NCBI GenBank assembly: GCA_947176455.1
Contig: CAMWQQ010000006.1
Coordinates: 1 to 20,607, forward strand
Reading direction: 5' to 3'
DNA length: 20,607 bases
Source: an uncultured Odoribacter sp.
Lineage (GTDB): Bacteria; Bacteroidota; Bacteroidia; Bacteroidales; Marinifilaceae
The notes below the pieces were generated by a model. That model did not search any database. It saw nothing but the letters and a program-made list of their open reading frames with translations, and was not told the DNA's origin. Below, one piece after another: positions 9,415 to 16,357 of this stretch; the stretch's first letter is position 1; each line of letters starts with the position of its first letter. The translations under genes and the position numbers were made by a program.

Positions 9415-9431
9415 TCAATAAAAAGAGCATT

Positions 9432-10118
9432 ATGAAGACATATAAATTAATATTGGGATTGTTTGCGATTTTAATTGCATTGCAAGGATGCACCAAGGGT
9501 ATAGTGGAGGACGAAGTGCCGGAAGAATACAGGAGTGCTTTAAATATCGCATATCTTTATGGGAGTGCGCGTGAGTTGTTTTATGACAAGATGTGTGGTG
9601 TAAATTATGATGGAGCCCCATTGTCAAATTATATTCAGCAAGTGTCCGCATTACAAGACGGAAAAGACTATATGGATGTTTCTGCTGTCTTGGAGAGAGT
9701 GGAAGAAGCCGGAGTGCCGGGAAATGAATTATGGCGAATAACGGTTAATGTAGAAGATTCCGTTGTTTATGAGACTCCCAATAATGGTTGGCTGTTTGTG
9801 AAAGCAGAATTTGAAAAAGACAACTCCATGAATCCTTCATTTATTGATTTGGATGCAAATGGTCGTTGTCGGAAAGTTAAATTACCCGTGGATATTCATC
9901 GTTTTGTGATAGGCATTGAATTTGACGGTGACTATCATGAATATTACAACAACGAAGTCGCTGAACGTATCGACGGTGCTCCGAAACTGGGTGTACCGGG
10001 AGATTTCAGTGTGCCACGCCGTTATCTGATTCAGAATAAATGGGAAATGGAAGACGGTACCCACATGCAACGGGTGGTTGAAATTCGTGTTCAATATGCT
10101 TCTAATCCGAAGTATTGA
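9432..10118 (+). CDS. Unrecognised small lipoprotein, third gene of SusCD operon
   Basis: I do not recognise this 228-residue protein. It has a signal peptide with a probable lipobox ending ALQGC (lipidated cysteine at about residue 20). Acidic residues soon after the cysteine (GIVEDEVPEE) resemble the surface-export signal of Bacteroidota lipoproteins. The rest is soluble, rich in aspartate, glutamate, tyrosine and valine, and looks beta-rich (for example WRITVNVEDSVVYETPNNGW), with no catalytic motif I can name. It starts 17 bases after the susD stop and ends just before a strong terminator, so it belongs to the same message. By position it may be an accessory surface ligand-binding protein like the SusE-type proteins, but that is inference. 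Base composition is visibly lower in G+C than neighbouring genes. Confidence 0.85.
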   Translation: MKTYKLILGLFAILIALQGCTKGIVEDEVPEEYRSALNIAYLYGSARELFYDKMCGVNYDGAPLSNYIQQVSALQDGKDYMDVSAVLERVEEAGVPGNELWRITVNVEDSVVYETPNNGWLFVKAEFEKDNSMNPSFIDLDANGRCRKVKLPVDIHRFVIGIEFDGDYHEYYNNEVAERIDGAPKLGVPGDFSVPRRYLIQNKWEMEDGTHMQRVVEIRVQYASNPKY

Positions 10119-10140
10119 ATAATTAGGTGTTTTTAGAATT

Positions 10141-10175
10141 TCCGGGCAGAGTTTGGCTCTGTCCGGATTTTTTTT
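10141..10175 (+). terminator. Intrinsic terminator of the SusCD operon
   Basis: An 11-bp stem (TCCGGGCAGAG at 10141-10151 pairing with CTCTGTCCGGA at 10157-10167, one G-U pair) closes a 5-base loop and is followed by eight Ts (10168-10175). It begins 22 bases after the stop of the third lipoprotein gene. Confidence 0.9.
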
Positions 10176-10205
10176 GTCCGGAGGGTCGGTTTTGTTGCCC
10201 AAAAA

Positions 10206-10236
10206 TTGTTAAGATTATTTTATAGTATTACCTTTA
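10206..10236 (+). promoter_or_regulatory. Candidate promoter for the SPOR lipoprotein gene
   Basis: TTG (10206-10208), a 20-base spacer and TACCTTTA (10229-10236) match the Bacteroides -33/-7 pattern with one mismatch in the last base of the -7 box. The predicted start is near 10242, about 20 bases before the ATG. The same TACCTTTA box recurs upstream of the dipeptidase gene. Confidence 0.5.
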
Positions 10237-10261
10237 ACCCCGAAAAATCGTAAATAGTGAT

Positions 10262-10678
10262 ATGAAAAATGATTGCGCTATGAGAATGATGATTATTGTA
10301 TTAGCTATGTTGGGAGTCGGTTTGTGTACGTCTTGTAAAAGCAAGAAGAAGAAGGCACCGCTGCCGACACCGCCTGTTGTAGTGGCACCGAAGCCCGAAC
10401 CGCAACCCGAGCCGGAACCGGAACCTGTTATGGAAGAGCCGGAGGTGAAGCAGATGAATTATTATTTGGTTGCCGGTTGCTTCAGAGTGTATGACAATGC
10501 GGTGCGTCTGAATGCCAAATTGCTGGACCAGGGGTATGATTCAAGAATCATTCCTTTCTATAGTTTGAATATGGTGACTTACGATGGTTATGAAACCCGT
10601 CGCGAGGCACAGGTCGCTCTGAATCGGATTGTGAAGGAACCGGGCAAGAAAAAGACCTGGGTATATCCGGTAAAATAA
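10262..10678 (+). CDS. SPOR-domain lipoprotein
   Basis: Short envelope lipoprotein of 138 residues. A signal peptide ends in LCTSC, giving a lipidated cysteine at about residue 25. It is followed by a lysine patch (KSKKKK), a proline/glutamate-rich linker (about 36-60) and a C-terminal SPOR-like domain (about 66-137: YYLVAGCFRVYDNAVRLNAK ... TYDGYETRREAQVALNRIVK). SPOR domains bind glycan strands stripped of peptides at division sites or other places of wall turnover, so the protein probably tethers a membrane to peptidoglycan. It is not a known enzyme. A second in-frame ATG at 10280 would leave a shorter n-region; I keep 10262 because it fits the candidate promoter. It appears monocistronic, with its own promoter and terminator. 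Confidence 0.85.
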   Translation: MKNDCAMRMMIIVLAMLGVGLCTSCKSKKKKAPLPTPPVVVAPKPEPQPEPEPEPVMEEPEVKQMNYYLVAGCFRVYDNAVRLNAKLLDQGYDSRIIPFYSLNMVTYDGYETRREAQVALNRIVKEPGKKKTWVYPVK

Positions 10679-10695
10679 ACAAGACTTGGATAGCG

Positions 10696-10719
10696 GTTTG
10701 TCCCGCAATGTGGACAAAC
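10696..10719 (+). repeat. Small hairpin in the 3' region of the SPOR gene
   Basis: GTTTGTCC (10696-10703) and GGACAAAC (10712-10719) form an 8-bp perfect stem with an 8-base loop. It begins 17 bases after the stop codon and has no U-tract of its own. It may be an RNA-stabilising stem or a transcriptional pause element preceding the next, stronger hairpin. Confidence 0.5.
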
Positions 10720-10727
10720 TTATTTAG

Positions 10728-10786
10728 AAAATGCTCGTCTGTCAGAATCGCAGGATTTCGACAGATGAGCATTTTGTTGTTTCTTT
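10728..10786 (+). terminator. Intrinsic terminator of the SPOR lipoprotein gene
   Basis: AAAATGCTCGTCTGTC (10728-10743) pairs with GACAGATGAGCATTTT (10760-10775) over 16 bp with a single G-U pair. The 16-base loop can itself pair partly (GAATC with GATT). A T-rich tail, GTTGTTTCTTTATTTT, follows. Stem length and tail support termination of plus-strand transcription. Confidence 0.75.
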
Positions 10787-10807
10787 ATTTTGAAAAATAC
10801 GGCTAAA

Positions 10808-10839
10808 AAAGAAAGCGAAGTCGAAACTTCGCTTTCTTT
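10808..10839 (-). terminator. Terminator of prs, possibly bidirectional
   Basis: AAAGAAAGCGAAG (10808-10820) and CTTCGCTTTCTTT (10827-10839) form a perfect 13-bp stem with a 6-base loop. Read on the minus strand, the stem runs into TTTTTT, a good U-tract for ending prs about 21 bases after its stop. Read on the plus strand the tail (ATTTGTTCTTG) is weaker, but could back up the preceding terminator. Confidence 0.85.
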
Positions 10840-10859
10840 ATTTGTTCTTGTCAACGGAG

Positions 10860-11798
10860 TTATAAAAGGAACTGGTCGCTGATAGATTTGTGTTCAAAGA
10901 CATTGCGAATGGTTGCCGCGAACATATCGGCAACGGAAATCACTTTGATTTTGTCGCAAGCCTGTCTTTGCGGAATGGAATCGGTAAAGGCTACTTCATC
11001 CAAAGCGGATTTCTCGATGTTTTCGTATGCCTTGCCTGAAAGTACGGCGTGTGTAGCCACTGCCCGGACGCTCTTGGCACCTTTTTCTTTCAGGATGCCG
11101 GCGGCTTTGCAAATCGTTCCTGCCGTGTCAATCATATCATCGACGATGACGATGTTTTTGCCTTCCACGTCTCCGATGACTTTCATATCCGCTACTTCGT
11201 TGGGCCTTTCACGAGTCTTGTGGCAGATAATCAATCCGGAATCGAAGAACTTCGCCCACGAGTTCGCCCGTTTTGAACCGCCGATGTCCGGAGAGGCGAT
11301 AGCCAGGTTCTCCAGTTTCAGCGAACGGATGTAGGGAGCCAATACGCTTGAACCGTACAGGTGGTCGACAGGAATGTCGAAGAATCCCTGGATTTGGTCC
11401 GCGTGCAGGTCCATCGTGATGATGCGGTCCACGCCGGCGGCGTGCAACAGGTTGGCAACCAGTTTCGCACCGATAGCGACACGCGGACGGTCCTTGCGGT
11501 CCTGACGGGCAAAGCCGAAATAGGGAATCACCGCGATGACTTTGTATGCCGATGCACGCTTGGCGGCATCAATCATCATCAATAACTCCATTAAATTGTC
11601 ACTGGGCGGGAAAGTCGACTGCACGATAAAAACGTGGTCACCGCGGACGGTTTCGTCGTAAGCGGTGGCAAATTCTCCGTCACTGAAATGTAAAAAAGCC
11701 TTTTGACCGAGGTTCGAGCCAATGGATTTGGCTATTTTCTCAGCAATGTACTTGCTGTTCTCCCCGGAAAAAATCTTAACTTCGGAAAGGTCTGACAT
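10860..11798 (-). CDS. prs: Ribose-phosphate pyrophosphokinase (PRPP synthase)
   Basis: Transfers pyrophosphate from ATP to ribose 5-phosphate, making PRPP for purine, pyrimidine, histidine and NAD synthesis. The 312-residue length is normal for class I enzymes. Seen: the ATP/flexible-loop text YFGFARQDRKDRPR (about 93-106), the family signature DLHADQIQGFFDIPVDHLYG (130-149) with metal-binding aspartate and histidine, SPDIGGSKRA (169-178) and the PRPP-binding loop VIVDDMIDTAGT (217-228). I start at the ATG at 11796-11798, giving MSDLSEVKIFSG as in relatives. An upstream in-frame ATG at 11852 would add 18 residues without family counterpart and would overlap the leader repeats. A terminator follows the stop. 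It is divergent from the dipeptidase gene. Confidence 0.97.
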   Translation of the reverse strand: MSDLSEVKIFSGENSKYIAEKIAKSIGSNLGQKAFLHFSDGEFATAYDETVRGDHVFIVQSTFPPSDNLMELLMMIDAAKRASAYKVIAVIPYFGFARQDRKDRPRVAIGAKLVANLLHAAGVDRIITMDLHADQIQGFFDIPVDHLYGSSVLAPYIRSLKLENLAIASPDIGGSKRANSWAKFFDSGLIICHKTRERPNEVADMKVIGDVEGKNIVIVDDMIDTAGTICKAAGILKEKGAKSVRAVATHAVLSGKAYENIEKSALDEVAFTDSIPQRQACDKIKVISVADMFAATIRNVFEHKSISDQFLL

Positions 11799-11841
11799 AA
11801 TTTTAGCCGTTTCAAATAATTGTGTATAAAGACGCTGTAAA

Positions 11842-11863
11842 TTCAAGCACAACCTTCAAGCAC
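11842..11863 (-). repeat. Direct repeat in the prs leader
   Basis: TTCAAGCAC occurs at 11842-11850 and again at 11855-11863, separated by 4 bases (13-base period). In the prs transcript it reads GTGCTTGAA twice. It lies between the candidate promoter and the prs start, so it would be in the mRNA leader. Function unknown. Confidence 0.5.
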
Positions 11864-11895
11864 CGTTTTGCGGGACGAGCCGGCATACGGTTCGA

Positions 11896-11903
11896 CAAAT
11901 GTA
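11896..11903 (-). promoter_or_regulatory. Candidate -7 box for prs
   Basis: The minus strand reads TACATTTG, an exact TAnnTTTG match, about 100 bases upstream of the prs start. The upstream -33 region is T-rich (GTTTTC) with no exact TTG at ideal spacing. If used, it gives an untranslated leader of about 90 bases containing the direct repeat. Confidence 0.5.
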
Positions 11904-11990
11904 AGTAATTAATTGAAAACTGAAAATTATTTTCTTCATCATTTCTTCGAGGTGCGGACGTTTTCCGGTCGGGATGCCGGGAGAAGCGCA

Positions 11991-12003
11991 CGGGAATTTC
12001 CCG
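11991..12003. repeat. Palindrome upstream of the dipeptidase promoter
   Basis: CGGGAATTTCCCG is a perfect inverted repeat of 6-base arms around one central base. It ends 8 bases before the -33 TTG of the candidate dipeptidase promoter, a position suited to an activator or repressor dimer. It could also be chance. Confidence 0.4.
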
Positions 12004-12011
12004 CCAAGGGA

Positions 12012-12041
12012 TTGAAATGTTTATTTTTTCCACTACCTTTA
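12012..12041 (+). promoter_or_regulatory. Candidate promoter for the M20 dipeptidase gene
   Basis: TTG (12012-12014), a 19-base spacer and TACCTTTA (12034-12041) match the Bacteroides -33/-7 pattern with one mismatch. The predicted start is near 12047, giving a leader of about 42 bases before the ATG at 12089. The -7 box is identical to the one before the SPOR gene. Confidence 0.5.
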
Positions 12042-12088
12042 TACCGTTTCTAAAGAATTATTCATTGTTTATTTTCAAATCAAAAGTT

Positions 12089-13453
12089 ATGGAGACGATA
12101 AATCAATACATTGAATCAAACCGGGAGCGTTTTCTGAACGAGTTGTTCGAGCTGATTCGCATTCCTTCCATTTCATCCGAGGCTGAGCACAAGGCGGACA
12201 TGTACCGTTGTGCCGAAAAATGGAAGTCGCTGTTGCTGGAAGCGGGTGCCGACCGGGCGGAGGTTTATGAAACCAAGGGCAACCCCGTGACTTACGGCGA
12301 AAAGATAATAGACCCTGCCTTGCCGACGGTTTTGGTGTACGGGCATATGGATGTGATGCCGGTGGACCCGATTGATTTGTGGCATACGCAGCCTTTCGAG
12401 CCGGTGGTCAAGGACGGCAAGATTTGGGCGCGGGGTGCCGATGACGACAAGGGGCAGGCGTTTATGCACGCCAAGGCGTTTGAATATATGGTGAGGACGG
12501 GGAATCTGAAATGCAACGTGAAGTTTATGATAGAGGGCGAGGAGGAAATCGGTTCGCCCAGTCTGCCGGAATTTTGCCGGAACCACAAGGATATGTTGAA
12601 GGCCGATGTCATTCTGGTGTCGGATACCAGTATGATTGCTCCGGATGTGCCGTCCATTACGACGGGACTGCGGGGACTGGCGTATTGGGAAATTGAGGTG
12701 AAGGGTCCGGATGCTGACCTGCATTCCGGCATTTTCGGCGGAGCAGTTGCCAACCCTGCCAATGTGCTTTGCAAGATGATTGGTGATATGATAGACGACA
12801 AGGGACACATCACCATACCCGGATTCTATGACGACGTACTGGAGGTGAGTGCGGAAGAGAGGGCGAAAATGGCGAAGGCGCCTTTCGACTTAGAGGCGTA
12901 TAAAAAGTCCTTGGGCGTCAAGGAGCTTTGCGGTGAGGAGGGATTCTCGACCAAGGAGCGCACCGGCATTCGTCCAACCTTCGATGTTTGCGGCATCTGG
13001 GGCGGTTATACCGGCGAGGGCGCCAAGACCGTGTTGCCTTCGGTGGCATACGCCAAGGTGAGCAGTCGTCTGGTGCCGAATCAGAAGCACGATAAGATAG
13101 CCGAATTGTTTAAAGCATATTTTGAATCTAAGGCACCTGAATGCGTCCGGGTGAAAGTGACCTATCTGCACGGAGGACCTTCCTACGTATGTCCGATTGA
13201 CTTGCCTGCCTACAAGGCTGCCGAGAAAGCGTTCGAGGAGGTTTACGGTATGCAACCCGTGCCCGTCCGGTCCGGAGGCAGTATTCCGATTATCGCCACG
13301 TTTGAAGAGGTGTTGGGCATCAAGTCCATTCTAATGGGATTCGGTCTGGGCTCGGATGCCATTCATTCCCCGAACGAGAATTATCCGTTGGAGCAGTTTT
13401 TTAACGGCATCCGGACAATTCCGCTGTTTTACAAGTATTTTACGATGAAATAA
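12089..13453 (+). CDS. M20-family dipeptidase (CNDP-like)
   Basis: Cytosolic di-zinc or di-manganese metallopeptidase predicted to cleave dipeptides. The 454-residue protein shows the M20 metal centre: VLVYGHMDVMP (H86, D88), WARGADDDKGQ (bridging aspartate about 119), EGEEEIGS (glutamates about 151-153, general base and ligand), LVSDTSM (D179) and a late histidine in AIHSPNENYPLEQF (H426). The inserted lid/dimerisation domain (about 190-350, LADLHSGIFGG-like text with H212) is as in carnosinase/CNDP2 relatives. I start at the ATG at 12089; an upstream in-frame ATG at 12017 would lie before the predicted transcription start. The gene stands between a divergent prs and speA, with its own candidate promoter. 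Exact peptide preference cannot be told. Confidence 0.93.
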   Translation: METINQYIESNRERFLNELFELIRIPSISSEAEHKADMYRCAEKWKSLLLEAGADRAEVYETKGNPVTYGEKIIDPALPTVLVYGHMDVMPVDPIDLWHTQPFEPVVKDGKIWARGADDDKGQAFMHAKAFEYMVRTGNLKCNVKFMIEGEEEIGSPSLPEFCRNHKDMLKADVILVSDTSMIAPDVPSITTGLRGLAYWEIEVKGPDADLHSGIFGGAVANPANVLCKMIGDMIDDKGHITIPGFYDDVLEVSAEERAKMAKAPFDLEAYKKSLGVKELCGEEGFSTKERTGIRPTFDVCGIWGGYTGEGAKTVLPSVAYAKVSSRLVPNQKHDKIAELFKAYFESKAPECVRVKVTYLHGGPSYVCPIDLPAYKAAEKAFEEVYGMQPVPVRSGGSIPIIATFEEVLGIKSILMGFGLGSDAIHSPNENYPLEQFFNGIRTIPLFYKYFTMK

Positions 13454-13477
13454 AGCGTGAATTGTCAATTAATTAAG

Positions 13478-13485
13478 TAGATTTG
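13478..13485 (+). promoter_or_regulatory. Candidate -7 box for the speA operon
   Basis: TAGATTTG is an exact TAnnTTTG match, 41 bases before the speA ATG and 24 bases after the dipeptidase stop. A TTG exists at 13462-13464 but its 13-base spacing is too short for the usual -33 element. speA could partly be read through from the dipeptidase gene, since no terminator was seen between them. Confidence 0.4.
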
Positions 13486-13526
13486 CACGAATTTTAAAAT
13501 TTACTTTATCGATACAACACGTAGAA

Positions 13527-15416
13527 ATGAGAAAATGGAGTATTGACGACTCAGCGGAACTGTACAATATCAACGGTTGGGGGCTGAATTATTTTTCGAT
13601 TAATGAAAAGGGGCACGTTGCCGTCACGCCGAAAACGAATGGTCCTTCGATTGATTTGAAGGAGTTGATGGAGGAGTTGCAGGTGCGCGACGTGGAGGCG
13701 CCGGTCCTTTTGCGGTTCCCGGACATTTTGGACAACCGGATTGAAAAAATCTCGAATTGTTTTGAAGCCGCTGCCCGCGAGTACGGATATACAGCGAAGA
13801 ATTTCATTATCTACCCGATTAAGGTGAATCAGATGCGACCGGTGGTTGAAGAGATTGTCAGCCACGGCAACAAGTTCAATATCGGACTGGAGGCAGGCTC
13901 CAAGCCCGAGTTGCACGCGGTGCTTTCCATTGATATCGACGCGGACGCAATGATTATTTGCAACGGCTACAAGGACGAGAGCTACATCGAGCTGGCTTTG
14001 CTAGCGCAGAAAATGGGGAAACGGGTTTTTCTGGTCGTGGAGAAATTAATGGAGTTGAAGACCATTGCCCGGCTGTCCAAGAAAATGGGCATCCGTCCCA
14101 ATATCGGTATTCGGATTAAATTGGCGAGTTCCGGCAGTGGCAAATGGGAGGAATCAGGGGGAGACGTTAGCAAGTTCGGCGTCAATTCCAGCGAACTGCT
14201 GGATGCGCTTGCCATTCTGGAGAAAAACAAGCTGGCGGATTGCCTGCAATTAATCCATTTCCATATCGGCAGTCAGGTGACCAACATCCGGCGTATCAAA
14301 ACCGCTTTGAAGGAGGCGTCGCAGTTTTACGTCGAATTGAAGCGAATGGGGTACAACATCCATTTTGTGGATATCGGAGGCGGTCTGGGTGTGGATTACG
14401 ACGGGACGCGTTCCGCTACTTCCAATAGTATGAACTATTCCATTCAGGAGTATGTGAACGATGCGGTGTCGGCTATCGTGGACGCCTGTACGAAGAATGG
14501 ATTGCCTCAGCCCAATATCATCACGGAGTCCGGGCGTTCGTTGACCGCTCACCATTCCGTTCTGGTGTTCGAGGCGTTGGCAAGCACCAGTCTGCCCGCT
14601 TTCGACGAGAACGAGGAATTGGCGGAGGATGCCCACGAGCTGGTGAAGGAGTTGTATGATCTGTGGGAAAATCTGAATCAGCCACGTTTGCTGGAGACTT
14701 GGCACGATGCGGTGCAGTGCCGGGAGGACGCGTTGAACTTGTTCAACCTGGGACTGATTGATTTGCGTACCCGGGCACAGGTGGAACGCTTGTTCTGGTC
14801 CGTGGCGCGGGAAGTCTATGAAATGGCGGAAGCGACCAAACACGCTCCCGACGAGTTGAAGAAGATTGCCAAGATGTTGCCGGACAAGTATTTCTGTAAC
14901 TTTTCGTTGTTCCAGTCCTTGCCGGATTCCTGGGCGATTGACCAGATTTTTCCGATTATCCCGATTTCCCGCCTGAATGAACAGCCGACCAAGTCCGCCA
15001 CGATTCAGGATATTACTTGCGATTCGGACGGAAAAATCAATAATTTCATATCTACCCGTAACTTTTCCCATCATTTGCCGGTACACGAGTTGAATGCCAA
15101 GGAGCCTTATTACTTGGGCGTGTTCCTTGTCGGAGCTTACCAGGAGATTCTGGGAGATTTGCATAATCTGTTCGGGGATACGAATGCCGTTCACATCAAA
15201 GTGAAGGGGAACGAGTATGTGATAGACAAGATTATCGAAGGCGAAACGGTTGCCGATGTTTTGGAATACGTGCAGTTTATGCCGAAGCGTATGGCGCGTA
15301 CCGTGGAAGTCTGGGTGATGACTTCCGTGAAGAAGGGAATCATCTCGCCCGAAGAGGGACGGGAATTCTTGTCCAACTACCGTTCCGGGTTGTACGGATA
15401 TACTTATTTGGAATAA
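13527..15416 (+). CDS. speA: Biosynthetic arginine decarboxylase
   Basis: PLP enzyme converting arginine to agmatine and CO2, the first step of the arginine route to putrescine. The 629 residues agree with the SpeA family. Seen: the PLP-lysine in FIIYPIKVNQ (K99), substrate-side text NIGLEAGSKPEL, barrel motifs LIHFHIGSQVTNIR and VDIGGGLGVDYDG (about 280-292), ITESGRSLTAHHSVLVFEAL, and the C-terminal active-site pair CDSDGKI (C498, D499), which contacts substrate across the dimer in this fold. It heads a tight gene set: 32 bases to the DUF3078 gene, then agmatinase, then rhomboid. No upstream leader peptide or riboswitch-like structure was seen. Identification is secure. Confidence 0.96.
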   Translation: MRKWSIDDSAELYNINGWGLNYFSINEKGHVAVTPKTNGPSIDLKELMEELQVRDVEAPVLLRFPDILDNRIEKISNCFEAAAREYGYTAKNFIIYPIKVNQMRPVVEEIVSHGNKFNIGLEAGSKPELHAVLSIDIDADAMIICNGYKDESYIELALLAQKMGKRVFLVVEKLMELKTIARLSKKMGIRPNIGIRIKLASSGSGKWEESGGDVSKFGVNSSELLDALAILEKNKLADCLQLIHFHIGSQVTNIRRIKTALKEASQFYVELKRMGYNIHFVDIGGGLGVDYDGTRSATSNSMNYSIQEYVNDAVSAIVDACTKNGLPQPNIITESGRSLTAHHSVLVFEALASTSLPAFDENEELAEDAHELVKELYDLWENLNQPRLLETWHDAVQCREDALNLFNLGLIDLRTRAQVERLFWSVAREVYEMAEATKHAPDELKKIAKMLPDKYFCNFSLFQSLPDSWAIDQIFPIIPISRLNEQPTKSATIQDITCDSDGKINNFISTRNFSHHLPVHELNAKEPYYLGVFLVGAYQEILGDLHNLFGDTNAVHIKVKGNEYVIDKIIEGETVADVLEYVQFMPKRMARTVEVWVMTSVKKGIISPEEGREFLSNYRSGLYGYTYLE

Positions 15417-15448
15417 AAAAGAATGTAAAGAATACGCTAAAATCAAAA

Positions 15449-16339
15449 ATGGAAAAGATGATGAAACGTGTAATTTTAAGTTGCGTTTGCTTGGTTCTTG
15501 TGAGCGGCATCGCGTATGCGGAGAATCACATCAGCAAGGATTCGAGCTGGACTTACGGAGGAAATTCAAGTCTGAATCTGAATCAGGTCAGCCTGAGCAA
15601 CTGGGCGGCCGGAGGTGAGAATGCCATCGGGTTCGACGTATTGTTGAATTACAGCGCCGATTACAAGCACTTCAAGCATTTGTGGCAGAATCGCCTGGAA
15701 ATGGCTTATGGTCTGAATCAGACGGAGGTCAACGGAACCAAAAAGACCAACGATAAATTGTACTTCTCTTCCACTTACGGATACAAGATGAAGAAAAGCT
15801 TGTATTTGAGTGCGATGCTTGATTTTAACACCCAGTTCGCTAAGGGATATGATTACAAGGTGGAGCCTAGGGTTTATATTTCCCGGTTTATGGCTCCGGG
15901 TTACCTCACCACGGGTCTCGGTTTGACGTGGAATCCCAAAGCCTGGTTTACGGCTACCCTGTCGGCAATTTCCTGGAGAGGAACATTTGTGGACAGCCGG
16001 TATTTGTCTGATCAGGGAGCTTTCGGCGTGGAACCGGGCGAGCGTCTTTTCTCTGAAATGGGTGGTAACCTGAAGGTGGAGATAAAGTACGAGTTTTGGA
16101 AAAATATGTCGATTCAGTCGCGTGTGGACCTGTTTTCCAATTATCTGGACAAGCCACAGAATGTGGATGTCAAATGGGACGTGCAGTTGAATATGACGGT
16201 CAACAAGTGGTTTTCCGCCAACATCACGACCAATATGATTTACGACGACGATACCAAGATTTTGCAAAAGACCGGCAAAAAGGTTCCGTGCCTGCAGTTC
16301 AAGGAGAGTCTGGGCATCGGGTTCCAGGTAAATTTCTGA
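15449..16339 (+). CDS. DUF3078 family predicted outer-membrane protein
   Basis: Predicted beta-barrel outer-membrane protein of unknown function. The 296 residues start with a signal peptide ending GIAYA, cleaved near residue 24-25. The text SSLNLNQVSLSNWAAGGENA (about 41-60) is the hallmark I associate with DUF3078, a Bacteroidota family. The remainder alternates polar and hydrophobic residues as barrel strands do, with many tyrosine, tryptophan and phenylalanine residues, and it closes with LGIGFQVNF, ending in phenylalanine as outer-membrane barrels often do. Cysteines in the signal peptide do not form a lipobox. In-frame ATGs at 15458 and 15461 are alternative starts. It lies 32 bases after speA and 18 before speB, so it is probably co-transcribed with polyamine genes. 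A transport or envelope role there is inference only. Confidence 0.85.
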   Translation: MEKMMKRVILSCVCLVLVSGIAYAENHISKDSSWTYGGNSSLNLNQVSLSNWAAGGENAIGFDVLLNYSADYKHFKHLWQNRLEMAYGLNQTEVNGTKKTNDKLYFSSTYGYKMKKSLYLSAMLDFNTQFAKGYDYKVEPRVYISRFMAPGYLTTGLGLTWNPKAWFTATLSAISWRGTFVDSRYLSDQGAFGVEPGERLFSEMGGNLKVEIKYEFWKNMSIQSRVDLFSNYLDKPQNVDVKWDVQLNMTVNKWFSANITTNMIYDDDTKILQKTGKKVPCLQFKESLGIGFQVNF

Positions 16340-16357
16340 CCTTTCACGGATTGAGAT

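Noticed and set aside
10360..10440. Pro-Glu-rich repetitive coding stretch as possible DNA repeat
   Set aside because: It is a low-complexity linker between lipidation site and SPOR domain, common in envelope lipoproteins, with no regular DNA period.
11812..12033. Small minus-strand open frame in the prs/dipeptidase gap
   Set aside because: It overlaps the prs leader repeats and both candidate promoters and shows no domain or conserved-looking start.
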